DNA from: Spartobacteria bacterium
GTDB lineage: Bacteria; Verrucomicrobiota; Verrucomicrobiia; Chthoniobacterales; UBA10450
DNA length: 64,000 nucleotides
Direction: 5' to 3'
Assembly: GCA_021325495.1 (NCBI GenBank)
Contig: JAJPGZ010000007.1
Location: 62,001-126,000, forward strand
Shown: in pieces, positions 1 to 7,795 of the stretch
How positions within the stretch are numbered: the first letter of the stretch is position 1
Layout of the letters: every line of letters starts with the position of its first letter
Notes under the pieces: model-generated
The model's database searches: none
The model's input: only the letters and a program-made list of their open reading frames with translations
Told to the model about the DNA's origin: nothing
Translations under genes and position numbers: made by a program

Positions 1-215
1 AAATGTCGCCTAACGAGCCGACGAATTTCGCGCGGCGATTTTTCCCCGCCAAACGCGATGGTTAGGTTGCGTCGCGCCAGCGACCGGTATTGCAGGAGAA
101 TGATCCACGCGAACAGGCCGAGCAGTTCGCCCATTCGAAATAAAAACGCGATCGGCAGCGCGCTAATCAGAGCGACGCCGACGCGATACCACACGTAAAC
201 GAAAAATCCGCGCAT
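1..215 (-). CDS. Lipid A biosynthesis acyltransferase (LpxL/HtrB-type), N-terminal part
   Basis: The gene runs off the left edge; only the first 71 codons are visible, starting from an ATG at 215. The translation has a hydrophobic N-terminal segment (LISALPIAFLF, then LLGLFAWIILL) followed by RRNLTIAFGGEKSPREIRRL. That is the characteristic opening of the LpxL/HtrB/MsbB family of inner-membrane acyltransferases, which add secondary acyl chains to lipid A or related lipids. The catalytic HxxxxD motif would lie beyond the window. The family call rests on this short pattern only. A GCCTAACGA word lies inside the gene at 8-16, encoding part of RLVRRH. Confidence 0.6.
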   Translation of the reverse strand, partial: MRGFFVYVWYRVGVALISALPIAFLFRMGELLGLFAWIILLQYRSLARRNLTIAFGGEKSPREIRRLVRRH

Positions 216-318
216 CGGGCGTTCGAGTCGGGCGCAGCGTAAATTTGGCTGCGCCGCGCTTCAATTAATATAATGTGGCGCCAGCCGGGCCGTAAGATCG
301 ACATCGGCAAGATCGTCA

Positions 319-1038
319 ATGAGCGACACGAAAAAACTTTGGCAGGGCTTGAGCGCCGGCGCGCAAAAATCATTGCGTCCGCGCGATTACAGCGCCGCCA
401 GTCTGACCGAGGGCGGAGTCGATGCGGCGGAATTGTTAGACCGGAGCAAAATCGGCGACGGCTGGATTCCGGGCGTAGAAATTTTTGCGCGCACAATTCA
501 TCCGCAGCGGCACCGCGGTCTCTTCGGCGAATTCGTCCGGCGCGACGAAGGGGTTCTGGCGAAAATAAAACTCTGGCCCGTGCAATGGTCGGCCGCGCGC
601 ATGTTCGCGCGCACGGCCAAAGGTTTTCACATTCATCCGCCGCATGTGCCGGCGGGCGAAAGCGCGGAGAAGTGGTTTCGAAAGTTATATGTCGATCTTG
701 CGAACGATTACGCGTCGCGCCCCTACGACCGCGAACAGTGGGACGTGATGTTTTTTCTCCAAGGCACAGCGGAAATGATTTTGCGCGATGTCCGCGCCGG
801 GCTGCCCTCGCGCACGATGCGATTTTTTGTCGATGGCGATAATCATCGCAGCCCTAACAACGTCGGTGTCGTCGTGCCGCCGGGCGTGGCGCACGCGATT
901 CGCGCCGAAAGTTCGGAAGACGTGATCATGGTTTATGGCACGAGTGTGTCATTCCAACCGGAATTTGAAGGGCGGATCGGCAGCGAGATTGAAACGGCGG
1001 AGCTGCCGGCCGAGTGGCGAAAGTTTCTCGCCGATTAG
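319..1038 (+). CDS. RmlC-like cupin family protein
   Basis: A 239-residue cytoplasmic protein with no signal peptide. The second half has jelly-roll cupin features: an FHIHPPHVP histidine cluster near residue 97, an EMILRDVRAG strand, and VVVPPGVAHAIRAESSEDVIMVYGTS near residue 190, the usual proline-glycine-histidine turn of cupins. The closest known theme is dTDP-4-dehydrorhamnose 3,5-epimerase-like proteins, but I see no complete RmlC active site, so a sugar epimerase role is only a possibility. The ATG at 319 follows one AAGATCGACA copy at 294-303. The methyltransferase gene follows 9 bp downstream and may be co-transcribed. Confidence 0.6.
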   Translation: MSDTKKLWQGLSAGAQKSLRPRDYSAASLTEGGVDAAELLDRSKIGDGWIPGVEIFARTIHPQRHRGLFGEFVRRDEGVLAKIKLWPVQWSAARMFARTAKGFHIHPPHVPAGESAEKWFRKLYVDLANDYASRPYDREQWDVMFFLQGTAEMILRDVRAGLPSRTMRFFVDGDNHRSPNNVGVVVPPGVAHAIRAESSEDVIMVYGTSVSFQPEFEGRIGSEIETAELPAEWRKFLAD

Positions 1039-1047
1039 TTAGGTAAC

Positions 1048-1737
1048 TTGAAGCGGCAATTCGATCCGGCCGAGCCGGAATTGATGGACCGGGCGCAACC
1101 GGTCACGGAGGAACTCGAGCGCGACCTGCAAAACCTGCGCGAGCTCAATCGCTGGTTTGGAAGTCACGCGCTCATTTCACGATTCATCACGCGCTGGATC
1201 AAATCCGGCGATCAATTGCGCATTGTCGATCTTGCTACGGCCTCAGGCGATATTCCGCGGCTTATCGTCGATCACGCCCGCAAGGTCGGCGCGAAGATCG
1301 ACATCGTCGCCCTCGATCAAAACGCGGCCACACTCGAAATCGCGCGCAAATTGAGCGCGAACTATCCCGAAATTACTTTTGTCCAAGCTGACATGCTCGA
1401 ATGGCAATCGACCGCTACGTTCGACATCGTCCTCTGCTCGCTCGTGCTCCATCACTTCAGCGAAGACGACGCCGTGCGCGTGCTGCGACGTTGCCGTGAA
1501 CTCGCACGCAAGTTTGTTCTCGTGTCCGATCTGCGCCGCGGTTTGCTCGCGAGCGTCGGAGTTTATCTTCTCACCGCGCTCATCTTCCGCGATCCGATGA
1601 CGAAATACGACGGACGCGTCTCGGCCGCGCGCTCATTTTCATTCCAGGAACTCGAGCAATTGGCGCGACGCGCGGGTTGGACGAATTTTCGGCACAAGAA
1701 TTTCCGTTTCGCCCGCCAGGCGATCTGGATCGAATGA
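1048..1737 (+). CDS. Class I SAM-dependent methyltransferase
   Basis: About 229 residues with a class I methyltransferase fold. Motif I is IVDLATASGDIPRL (residues about 60-73), the acidic strand-2 end is IDIVALDQN, and motif IV is FDIVLCSLVLHHFSEDD (around residue 128). The substrate cannot be told; the C-terminal FSFQELEQLARRAGW is typical of small-molecule or isoprenoid methyltransferases. A TTG at 1048 or an in-frame ATG at 1084 can start it, and neither has a convincing ribosome site. The 3' end overlaps panC by four bases (ATGA), implying translational coupling. Motif VDLA is encoded by a TGTCGATCTT copy at 1224, and KIDI by AAGATCGACA at 1294. Confidence 0.75.
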   Translation: MKRQFDPAEPELMDRAQPVTEELERDLQNLRELNRWFGSHALISRFITRWIKSGDQLRIVDLATASGDIPRLIVDHARKVGAKIDIVALDQNAATLEIARKLSANYPEITFVQADMLEWQSTATFDIVLCSLVLHHFSEDDAVRVLRRCRELARKFVLVSDLRRGLLASVGVYLLTALIFRDPMTKYDGRVSAARSFSFQELEQLARRAGWTNFRHKNFRFARQAIWIE

Positions 1738-2528
1738 AAATCATCACCACCATTGCGGACGTGCCGCCGAAAACATCGCGGCGCGTGCTCGTGCCGACGA
1801 TGGGCGCGCTCCATCGCGCACATGGCGAACTGATGCGCGCGGCGCGGCAACATGATGACGAAGTTGCGGTGAGCATCTTCGTGAATCCGCTTCAGTTCGA
1901 ACCGGGAAGCGATTTTGAGCGTTATCCGCGTCCGGAAAAAGAGGACGAGGAGTTTTGTCGAAAGTACGATGTCGATCTTTTATTCCGCCCCGAGCCTAAC
2001 GAAATGTATTTGGAGGATCGCTCCACCTTTGTGGACGAGACCGCGCTGGCGCAAACGCTCGAAGGAAAATCGCGCCCCGGACATTTCCGCGGCGTCTGCA
2101 CCGTCGTCGCGAAACTCTTCAACATTCTTCAGCCGGATGTGGCCATGTTCGGCGAGAAGGATTTTCAGCAGCTTGCCATTATTCGCCGGATGGTGCGCGA
2201 TTTAAGTTACAAGATCGACATCGTCGCCGTGCCGACCGTGCGCGAAGAGGACGGGCTCGCGTTCAGCTCACGCAATCGCTATCTCAACGCAGATGAGCGG
2301 AAGCAGGCGCCGGTCATTCGCAAAGCTTTGCTCGCAGCCGCGGAAAAGAAAGATGTCGATCTTGCGCGAAAGATCATCGGCGAAGCGCCGCTCGCGCGAA
2401 TTGATTATGTCGATCTTGTCGATGCTGAAACATTGCAGCCGATTGAATCGGTGAGACCGAATTCGCTCATCGCCGCCGCGGTGTTCTTTGGCAAGACGCG
2501 TTTGATCGACAACATTCATTTGTCGTGA
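1734..2528 (+). CDS. panC: Pantothenate synthetase PanC
   Basis: Condenses pantoate and beta-alanine with ATP to make pantothenate, in the cytoplasm. The 264-residue length fits the family. Signature segments are VPTMGALHRAHGEL (ATP-binding HxGH-like region near residue 20), SIFVNPLQF, GKSRPGHFRGVCTVV, MFGEKDFQQL and GLAFSSRNRYL (KMSKS-like region). The ATG at 1734 overlaps the stop codon of the methyltransferase as ATGA; an in-frame upstream ATG at 1677 would only add a tail translated from the neighbour. The stop overlaps the GTG start of nadB, so a methyltransferase-panC-nadB operon is likely. Four copies of the 10-mer (1970, 2211, 2354, 2408) lie inside. Confidence 0.95.
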   Translation: MKIITTIADVPPKTSRRVLVPTMGALHRAHGELMRAARQHDDEVAVSIFVNPLQFEPGSDFERYPRPEKEDEEFCRKYDVDLLFRPEPNEMYLEDRSTFVDETALAQTLEGKSRPGHFRGVCTVVAKLFNILQPDVAMFGEKDFQQLAIIRRMVRDLSYKIDIVAVPTVREEDGLAFSSRNRYLNADERKQAPVIRKALLAAAEKKDVDLARKIIGEAPLARIDYVDLVDAETLQPIESVRPNSLIAAAVFFGKTRLIDNIHLS

Positions 2529-4120
2529 AGGAATACGATTTCGTCGTCATCGGCAGCGGCATTGCCGGGCTGACGTTTGCATTGAAGGCGGCGCGACATG
2601 GCTCTGTCGCCGTGATCACGAAGCGCAAAAGCGCGGACACGAACACGGCGTGGGCGCAGGGCGGCGTGGCCTGCGTGACGAGCGATGAAGATTCGTTCGA
2701 ATTGCATGTACGCGACACGCTCGAAGCGGGCGCAGGATTGTGCGATGAAGCGGTCGTTAGGCAAATCGTGACCGAAGGGCCGGAGCGGATTCGCGAGTTG
2801 ATGGAGCTCGGTTTGCACTTCGATGAACGCGAAGTCGAAGGTCATCGCGAGCTCGATCTTGGGCGTGAAGGCGGACATTCGAAGCGCCGCGTTTTGCATG
2901 TGCAGGACGTCACCGGCAAAGAAATCGAGAGCGTGTTGCTGCGGAAACTCGGCGAGCAATCACATGTCGATCTTATGGAGAATCACATGGCGGTGGACTT
3001 GATCACCGCCGGCAAGCTCGGGTTCGCCGCGGAAGAACGCTGCGTCGGCGCTTATGTGCTCGACGAGATCAGCGGCGAGGTCGAGACGATCCGTTCCGAT
3101 CATGTCGTGCTCGCGACCGGCGGTTGCGGAAAAGTTTATCTCTACACAACGAATCCCGGCATTGCGACCGGTGACGGGGTGGCGATCGCATGGCGCGCGG
3201 GCGCAACGATCGCGAACATGGAATTCATCCAATTCCACCCCACGTGTTTGTTTCATCCCAAGGCGAGATCGTTTTTGATTTCCGAAGCGGTGCGCGGTGA
3301 AGGGGGCGTTTTGCGCAACAATCGCGGCGAAGATTTCATGAAACGATATGATCCGCGCGGTTCGCTGGCGCCGCGGGACATCGTCGCGCGCGCGATCGAC
3401 GCCGAGATCAAGAAATCAGGCGCGCAGTATGTCTTCCTCGATATCACGCATCAGCCGCCGGAGTTTTTGCGCGAGCGGTTTCCGACAATTTACGAAACGT
3501 GTTTGCGGCTCGGGATCGACATGTCGAAGCAGCCGATTCCGGTGGTGCCGGCGGCGCATTATCAATGCGGCGGGATCAAGACCGACGTGAATGGCGCGAC
3601 GAATTTGCCGGGATTGTACGCGATCGGCGAAGTGGCGTGCACGGGATTGCACGGAGCGAATCGGCTGGCGAGTAACTCGTTGCTCGAAGGTCTGGTCGTG
3701 GCGGATCGCGCGGCTGAGCTGGCAGTACGATGTCGATCTTCGCAGAAGCCACGCGCGATTTCGTTGCCCGAATGGGAATCGGGCGACGTGCAGAACGTGG
3801 ACGAATTGGTGGTGATTTACCACAATTGGGACGAGATCCGGCGGCTCATGTGGGATTACGTTGGAATCGTGCGCACGGACAAGCGGCTCCAGCGCGCGGC
3901 GGCGCGGCTACGCAATCTCCAGCGCGAGATCCGCGAGTTTTACTGGAACTTCAAGGTCTCGGTGGACCTGCTCGAACTGCGAAACCTGGCCACGGTGGCA
4001 GCGTTGATCGTCGATTCGGCCCTGACCCGAAAAGAGAGTCGCGGATTGCATTTTACCCTCGACCATCCGGAGCGGGACGATGAACATTTTCGGCGCAATA
4101 CGTTGATCAGCCGGGGCTAG
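2525..4120 (+). CDS. nadB: L-aspartate oxidase NadB
   Basis: FAD enzyme that oxidises L-aspartate to iminoaspartate, the first step of de novo NAD synthesis. The 531 residues begin with the FAD Rossmann motif FVVIGSGIAGLTFAL, then NTAWAQGGVACV, EGGHSKRRVLHVQD, ATGGCGKVYLYTTNP, EFIQFHPTCL and the C-terminal FAD contact AIGEVACTGLHGANRLASNSLLEG. It starts with GTG at 2525, overlapping the panC stop (GTGA). NadA and NadC are not in the window. A TGTCGATCTT copy at 3731 encodes the unusual CRSS in a variable stretch (VRCRSSQKPRA), in the rare TGT-CGA-TCT frame. Confidence 0.95.
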   Translation: MKEYDFVVIGSGIAGLTFALKAARHGSVAVITKRKSADTNTAWAQGGVACVTSDEDSFELHVRDTLEAGAGLCDEAVVRQIVTEGPERIRELMELGLHFDEREVEGHRELDLGREGGHSKRRVLHVQDVTGKEIESVLLRKLGEQSHVDLMENHMAVDLITAGKLGFAAEERCVGAYVLDEISGEVETIRSDHVVLATGGCGKVYLYTTNPGIATGDGVAIAWRAGATIANMEFIQFHPTCLFHPKARSFLISEAVRGEGGVLRNNRGEDFMKRYDPRGSLAPRDIVARAIDAEIKKSGAQYVFLDITHQPPEFLRERFPTIYETCLRLGIDMSKQPIPVVPAAHYQCGGIKTDVNGATNLPGLYAIGEVACTGLHGANRLASNSLLEGLVVADRAAELAVRCRSSQKPRAISLPEWESGDVQNVDELVVIYHNWDEIRRLMWDYVGIVRTDKRLQRAAARLRNLQREIREFYWNFKVSVDLLELRNLATVAALIVDSALTRKESRGLHFTLDHPERDDEHFRRNTLISRG

Positions 4121-4123
4121 GCT

Positions 4124-4219
4124 GGCCTGTTTGCTGCTTTAACTATAACCGCCGAGGGCACTGGTTTTTCCATAGGGAAAGCCCTTGCCTGAGGGTAAAA
4201 AATCGGCTACAAACAGGCC
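4124..4219 (+). promoter_or_regulatory. Structured leader upstream of the secreted DPBB-like gene
   Basis: A perfect 10-bp inverted repeat, GGCCTGTTTG (4124-4133) and CAAACAGGCC (4210-4219), encloses about 76 bases. Inside is a nested hairpin, with AGGGC...GCCCT around TTTCC-ATAG-GGAAA. The 3' arm ends 12 bases before the ATG at 4232, so the closed form would cover the likely ribosome-binding region. I do not recognise a known riboswitch class. It could be a cis-regulatory RNA or a chance fold. Confidence 0.35.
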
Positions 4220-4231
4220 GGCTATCGCCCG

Positions 4232-5050
4232 ATGAGAAGAATTTTCGTCTTCCTAACACTCGTTGCCGGCACGACGTGCGTCTTCGCGCAGTCGCCCTAC
4301 GAGAGCAGCGCGGATTTCGCCAAATACGCCCAAAAGCTGCGCGAACAGGCGTTGCTCAAAGTGGAACCGCAGGTGTTCATCCCGACTTCCTCGAGGCCGG
4401 TGACGACGCGATTCCCCTGGAAGACTAACATCGTCACCACCGTCTTTTGGATCGGTGAAGACGCGGCGGGGAATAATCCGGTGCCAAATCACAAAAGCTC
4501 CTGGGATCTGAATTGGCAGACGAACTACGGCGGTTTCGATAATCCCGACACTTCCTCGCGCAAAAATTACATCCCGGTCGCGTTTACGCCGCGGCAAAAC
4601 CCATTTTACGTCGCGCTGCCCTACAACGATGTCACGCATGGCCAGTTCAAACCGGAAGCGCCGCTCGTGATTCCGTGGTTCAAATCCGCCTACAGCGAAC
4701 CAGGCCATTCCGTCTGCAAAGATCGATGGCTGGCGATTCGCAAAGGCAATCGCATCTGCTATGCGCAATGGGAAGATTGCGGGCCGTTCCGCACCGATCA
4801 TTTCCAATACGTTTTTCAAAACGAGAAACCAAAGCCGAACCTCAACGGCGGCGCGGGTCTCGATGTTTCACCGGCCGTGCGCGATTACCTGGGATTGGCG
4901 CCGACGGACGTGACCGATTGGCAATTTGTCGAAGTGCGCGATGTCCCGCCCGGGCCGTGGCGTTCCTATGGCGACAATAACCATTTCGTTCTCGCGCGCC
5001 GCAATCAGGAACAAAAGCTCGCGAAGGATACGTCCACGCAGAAGAAGTAG
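4232..5050 (+). CDS. Secreted protein with RlpA-like double-psi barrel features
   Basis: 272 residues with a clear Sec signal peptide (MRRIFVFLTLVAGTTCVFAQ, cleavage after about residue 20). The C-terminal half carries RICYAQWEDCGPFRTDHFQYVF and GGAGLDVSPAVRDYLGL. This is the pattern of an RlpA/3D-type double-psi beta-barrel, where an acidic residue near DCGP and the GLDVS strand form the catalytic groove of peptidoglycan-acting proteins. That assignment is inferred from pattern, not similarity search. Two cysteines (VCKDRW and DCGPF) could form a disulfide. The gene stands alone behind a foldable leader and is convergent with the dynamin-like gene five bases downstream. Confidence 0.55.
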   Translation: MRRIFVFLTLVAGTTCVFAQSPYESSADFAKYAQKLREQALLKVEPQVFIPTSSRPVTTRFPWKTNIVTTVFWIGEDAAGNNPVPNHKSSWDLNWQTNYGGFDNPDTSSRKNYIPVAFTPRQNPFYVALPYNDVTHGQFKPEAPLVIPWFKSAYSEPGHSVCKDRWLAIRKGNRICYAQWEDCGPFRTDHFQYVFQNEKPKPNLNGGAGLDVSPAVRDYLGLAPTDVTDWQFVEVRDVPPGPWRSYGDNNHFVLARRNQEQKLAKDTSTQKK

Positions 5051-5055
5051 CGGCT

Positions 5056-6786
5056 CTACTCTTCGCGACCGAGCGCCGAGCGCAAACCTTCGAGGCGCGT
5101 CTGCACATCATTTGCGCGCGCCAACAGTGGCTCGTGGATGCGACGTTGCGCGAGACAGAACGCCGCCAGCGGTTGAAACGCGCTCGTGATTTCCTGGTAA
5201 AATAAGTCTACCGCGCGCTGCAGTTGCTTTTCGATTGCTTGCACGAGCTCGGAGCATTTCGCTCTCATTTGTTCTTCGTAGATCGACAATATCTTTTTCC
5301 GCTGGCGCCCGGCCACGAACGCGCCGGTCGCAGCCGCGGTCGCGGCGAGAATGCCGGTCACATCTGCTACCGCCGCGCTGCTCATCGCCGCAATCAAGGT
5401 CGCAAGTCCGCCCACCGCCGCGACGCCGGCGGGCACACGCAATCGCATCGAAGTTTCGCCTAACAAATTGCCGATTTTATCTTCGATCGACCTGCCGGCG
5501 ATGTGCTCGACCAGCGCGAGATGCATCGTCTGCATGAGTCCGCGCCGCTCGCGCGCGAAATCGGGCGGCGTTCTGCGAATTTGATCGCGCAATTCCGCGC
5601 GACCGAGGTGCGTCTCGAGCAGGTCCTGCACTTGCGGCCAGAGTGTGCGCAGGTCGGTCTCGAGCAATTGCACGGCATGTTCCACTTCCGGCTCGATGCT
5701 TTGGCGCAGCTTCATTTCGATCTGCATCTGCAAATCTCGCGTCGATCGCCCCCGCGTCAGCATCAACTTCCACACCCGCCAGAAGGAAAATTCCGTCTCC
5801 ACCATCGCTTTCCCCTGCTCCGCGCAAGATCGACATGTACCTTCCACGGTGCGCACGAATCCATTCACCTGTCGCAACGTTTGCTCCTTGCGCGCCCGCA
5901 AAAATTCCTCCACCCGCGTGAGCCGCGCTTCATCGCGCGCGATCACATCGAGCGACGCGCGAATTTCCTCCATCATCTTTTCCAAAATCACGACCGCCGC
6001 TTGGCGGGCGGTCCGCAGTTTCGTCACGCGCGAAGACGATTCGCTCACGGTAAGGTTGATCTGCTCTTCGAGCGCGACGATCTGGCTTTCGGCCAAAAGT
6101 TGTTCGTTAGGCGAATCGCCCGTGCGCGCGCGTAACGCCTTGCGCGCGGAGACGGTGAAGATCGGCGGAACGAAGCCGAGCTTTTGCATCGCAGTGTCTT
6201 GCAGATGTCGTTGAATAATTTCGATCTCGCGGGGCTCGCGCAGGTCGGCCTGCTGTAAAACAAAGATGACGTTCTTGAGCCATTCTTTGCGCACGACCTT
6301 GAGGAAATCCCAGGCCGATTGCGTCCATGGATTCGCGACGGAGAAAACGAAGAGCACCACGTCCGCGCGCGGGACAAAATTTTCCGTGATGGTGTGATGC
6401 TCGGCCACGATCGTGTTCGTGCCCGGCGTATCGACCACGTTGAAGTCGTGCAAAAACGGGATGGGCAAATAGCGTTCCATCACCTGCGGCGAAAGATCGA
6501 CATGTTTCTCCTCCGCGCCGTGACGGAAAATGCAGATCCTGTCCGTGGCCGGCAGCACATCGACTTTGGCGAATTCCTGGCCGAAGAGGGCGTTGAGCAG
6601 CGAAGATTTTCCCGATTTCACCTCGCCGACCACGACGAAGAGCAGCGGTTCGCGAATGTCGCTGATCAAGCCATGAATGGTATCGAGCGTCTCGCGTGGC
6701 CGGCGCAATTCCGTCGCGAGCTTGAGCAAAGCCGCGAGCCCGCTTTCGAGATCACTGCGCAATTGCAGATAGCGATCTGCGACCAT
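5056..6786 (-). CDS. Dynamin-family GTPase (bacterial dynamin-like protein)
   Basis: 576 residues. The G1 P-loop GEVKSGKSSLLNALFG lies at residues about 54-69. A switch-I-like threonine sits in DVLPATDRICIF, and the G3 motif is NVVDTPGTNTI. The middle is helical and coiled. Near residue 440 a hydrophobic hairpin (VPAGVAAVGGLATLIAAMSS and VTGILAATAAATGAFVAG) could insert in membrane, as the paddle does in bacterial dynamin-like proteins. Such proteins remodel or repair membranes; the exact role here is unknown. The ATG at 6786 is well placed. The deacetylase gene lies eight bases upstream on the same strand, suggesting an operon. Two 10-mer copies (5826, 6493) lie inside, encoding VDL-type and related tripeptides. 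Confidence 0.85.
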   Translation of the reverse strand: MVADRYLQLRSDLESGLAALLKLATELRRPRETLDTIHGLISDIREPLLFVVVGEVKSGKSSLLNALFGQEFAKVDVLPATDRICIFRHGAEEKHVDLSPQVMERYLPIPFLHDFNVVDTPGTNTIVAEHHTITENFVPRADVVLFVFSVANPWTQSAWDFLKVVRKEWLKNVIFVLQQADLREPREIEIIQRHLQDTAMQKLGFVPPIFTVSARKALRARTGDSPNEQLLAESQIVALEEQINLTVSESSSRVTKLRTARQAAVVILEKMMEEIRASLDVIARDEARLTRVEEFLRARKEQTLRQVNGFVRTVEGTCRSCAEQGKAMVETEFSFWRVWKLMLTRGRSTRDLQMQIEMKLRQSIEPEVEHAVQLLETDLRTLWPQVQDLLETHLGRAELRDQIRRTPPDFARERRGLMQTMHLALVEHIAGRSIEDKIGNLLGETSMRLRVPAGVAAVGGLATLIAAMSSAAVADVTGILAATAAATGAFVAGRQRKKILSIYEEQMRAKCSELVQAIEKQLQRAVDLFYQEITSAFQPLAAFCLAQRRIHEPLLARANDVQTRLEGLRSALGREE

Positions 6787-6794
6787 GCGCCTAA

Positions 6795-7595
6795 CTAATT
6801 ACTGGACTCGGCCGGAGGGGAAGATGTCGATCTTGCCGTTGTCGATCTTGCCGTGGTCGATTTTGGCGCTTTCGGCGGCTCGGGCGTTTCCATTGAGATC
6901 AATTCCGAAACGGTCACGAATTTCAAACCCTTCGCCTCAAGATCGTCGAACGTCGCCGGCATCGCCTCGATCGTTCCCGGATGAATGTCGTGCGACAAAA
7001 CGATCGAGCCCGGCCGCGTTTGTTTCACGATGCGATTCGTCACGACCGTCGGCCCGGGCCGTTTCCAATCGAATGGATCGACGTCCCACATCGCAATTTC
7101 GTAACCAAATTCGTCGTGAATCCAACGCTTCTGTCGCGGAGTGATCGAGCCGTAAGGTGGACGACACAAGGTCGGCGATCTGCCAATCGCGTTTTTGATG
7201 GCGTCGTCCGTGCGGCGCAATTGGCTGCGCACGCTCTCGTCCGACATCTTGGCAAAATTCGGATGCGACCAACTATGGTTGCCGATCTCGTGACCTTCAC
7301 GCGCCGCGCGCGCCACAATCTCGGGATACTGCGCGACATTTTCGCCGAGAACGAAGAAGGTGGCTTTGATGTGATGTTTCGCCAAAAGGTCGAGCAACTT
7401 TGGCGTTAATTTATCACTCGGGCCGTCATCGAAAGTCATCGCGATGTAAGGGCCGTCGGTGTGAATGTAGTTGAAGGTGATGTGCGGTTCGGGCGGATGT
7501 TGCGCAGGAGAAGGCTCCGTCGGCGCCGTTTGCGCGAAACTGACAGGAGACAAGGCGAAAGCCACAAACAAAGAGGCGAAACGGCGTAAAAACAC
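6795..7595 (-). CDS. Secreted polysaccharide deacetylase (NodB homology domain)
   Basis: Removes acetyl groups from an N-acetylated glycan, probably peptidoglycan or an exopolysaccharide. NodB motifs are visible: MTFDDGPS (motif 1, catalytic Asp), GNHSWSHPNF (His-x3-His metal site), RPPYGS and VLSHDIHPG. I chose the GTG at 7595 because it begins a good signal peptide (FLRRFASLFVAFALSPVSFAQ); the longer reading starts from a TTG at 7706 and adds a polar leader. The C-terminal tail KSTTARSTTARSTS is encoded by near-perfect 15-bp tandem units containing AAGATCGACA, so the tail has grown from the dispersed repeat. It lies just upstream of the dynamin-like gene. Confidence 0.85.
   Translation of the reverse strand: MFLRRFASLFVAFALSPVSFAQTAPTEPSPAQHPPEPHITFNYIHTDGPYIAMTFDDGPSDKLTPKLLDLLAKHHIKATFFVLGENVAQYPEIVARAAREGHEIGNHSWSHPNFAKMSDESVRSQLRRTDDAIKNAIGRSPTLCRPPYGSITPRQKRWIHDEFGYEIAMWDVDPFDWKRPGPTVVTNRIVKQTRPGSIVLSHDIHPGTIEAMPATFDDLEAKGLKFVTVSELISMETPEPPKAPKSTTARSTTARSTSSPPAESSN
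6825..6849 (-). repeat. Tandem pair of the AAGATCGACA word, 15-bp period
   Basis: Two exact TGTCGATCTT copies at 6825 and 6840 within the unit GTCGATCTTGCCG, followed by a degenerate third copy (GGTCGATTTTGGC). The array encodes the C-terminal tail of the deacetylase. Confidence 0.85.
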
Positions 7596-7795
7596 GGCGG
7601 GTCTATCTAGCAGAGGGTAAAACTTGCGCAAGGTATGGCGGCTTAGACAGCGCGTAAGATCGACATGTTGAGTCTCGGCCGATTGGCAATCATCCTGCTC
7701 TTTCAATTCTGAGCAACCAGCCCCTTTGATCAGCCCAAGCCCCGGCGAATGGCGTCGGAGCCCAGGGAACGGCTGAACAAAATATGCTCTTATAA

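Noticed and set aside
5270-5295. Further motif-A copies such as TAGATCGACA, CGATCGACA or TTGATCGACA
   Set aside because: They differ by one base at the left end and could arise by chance or coding; only exact copies were counted.
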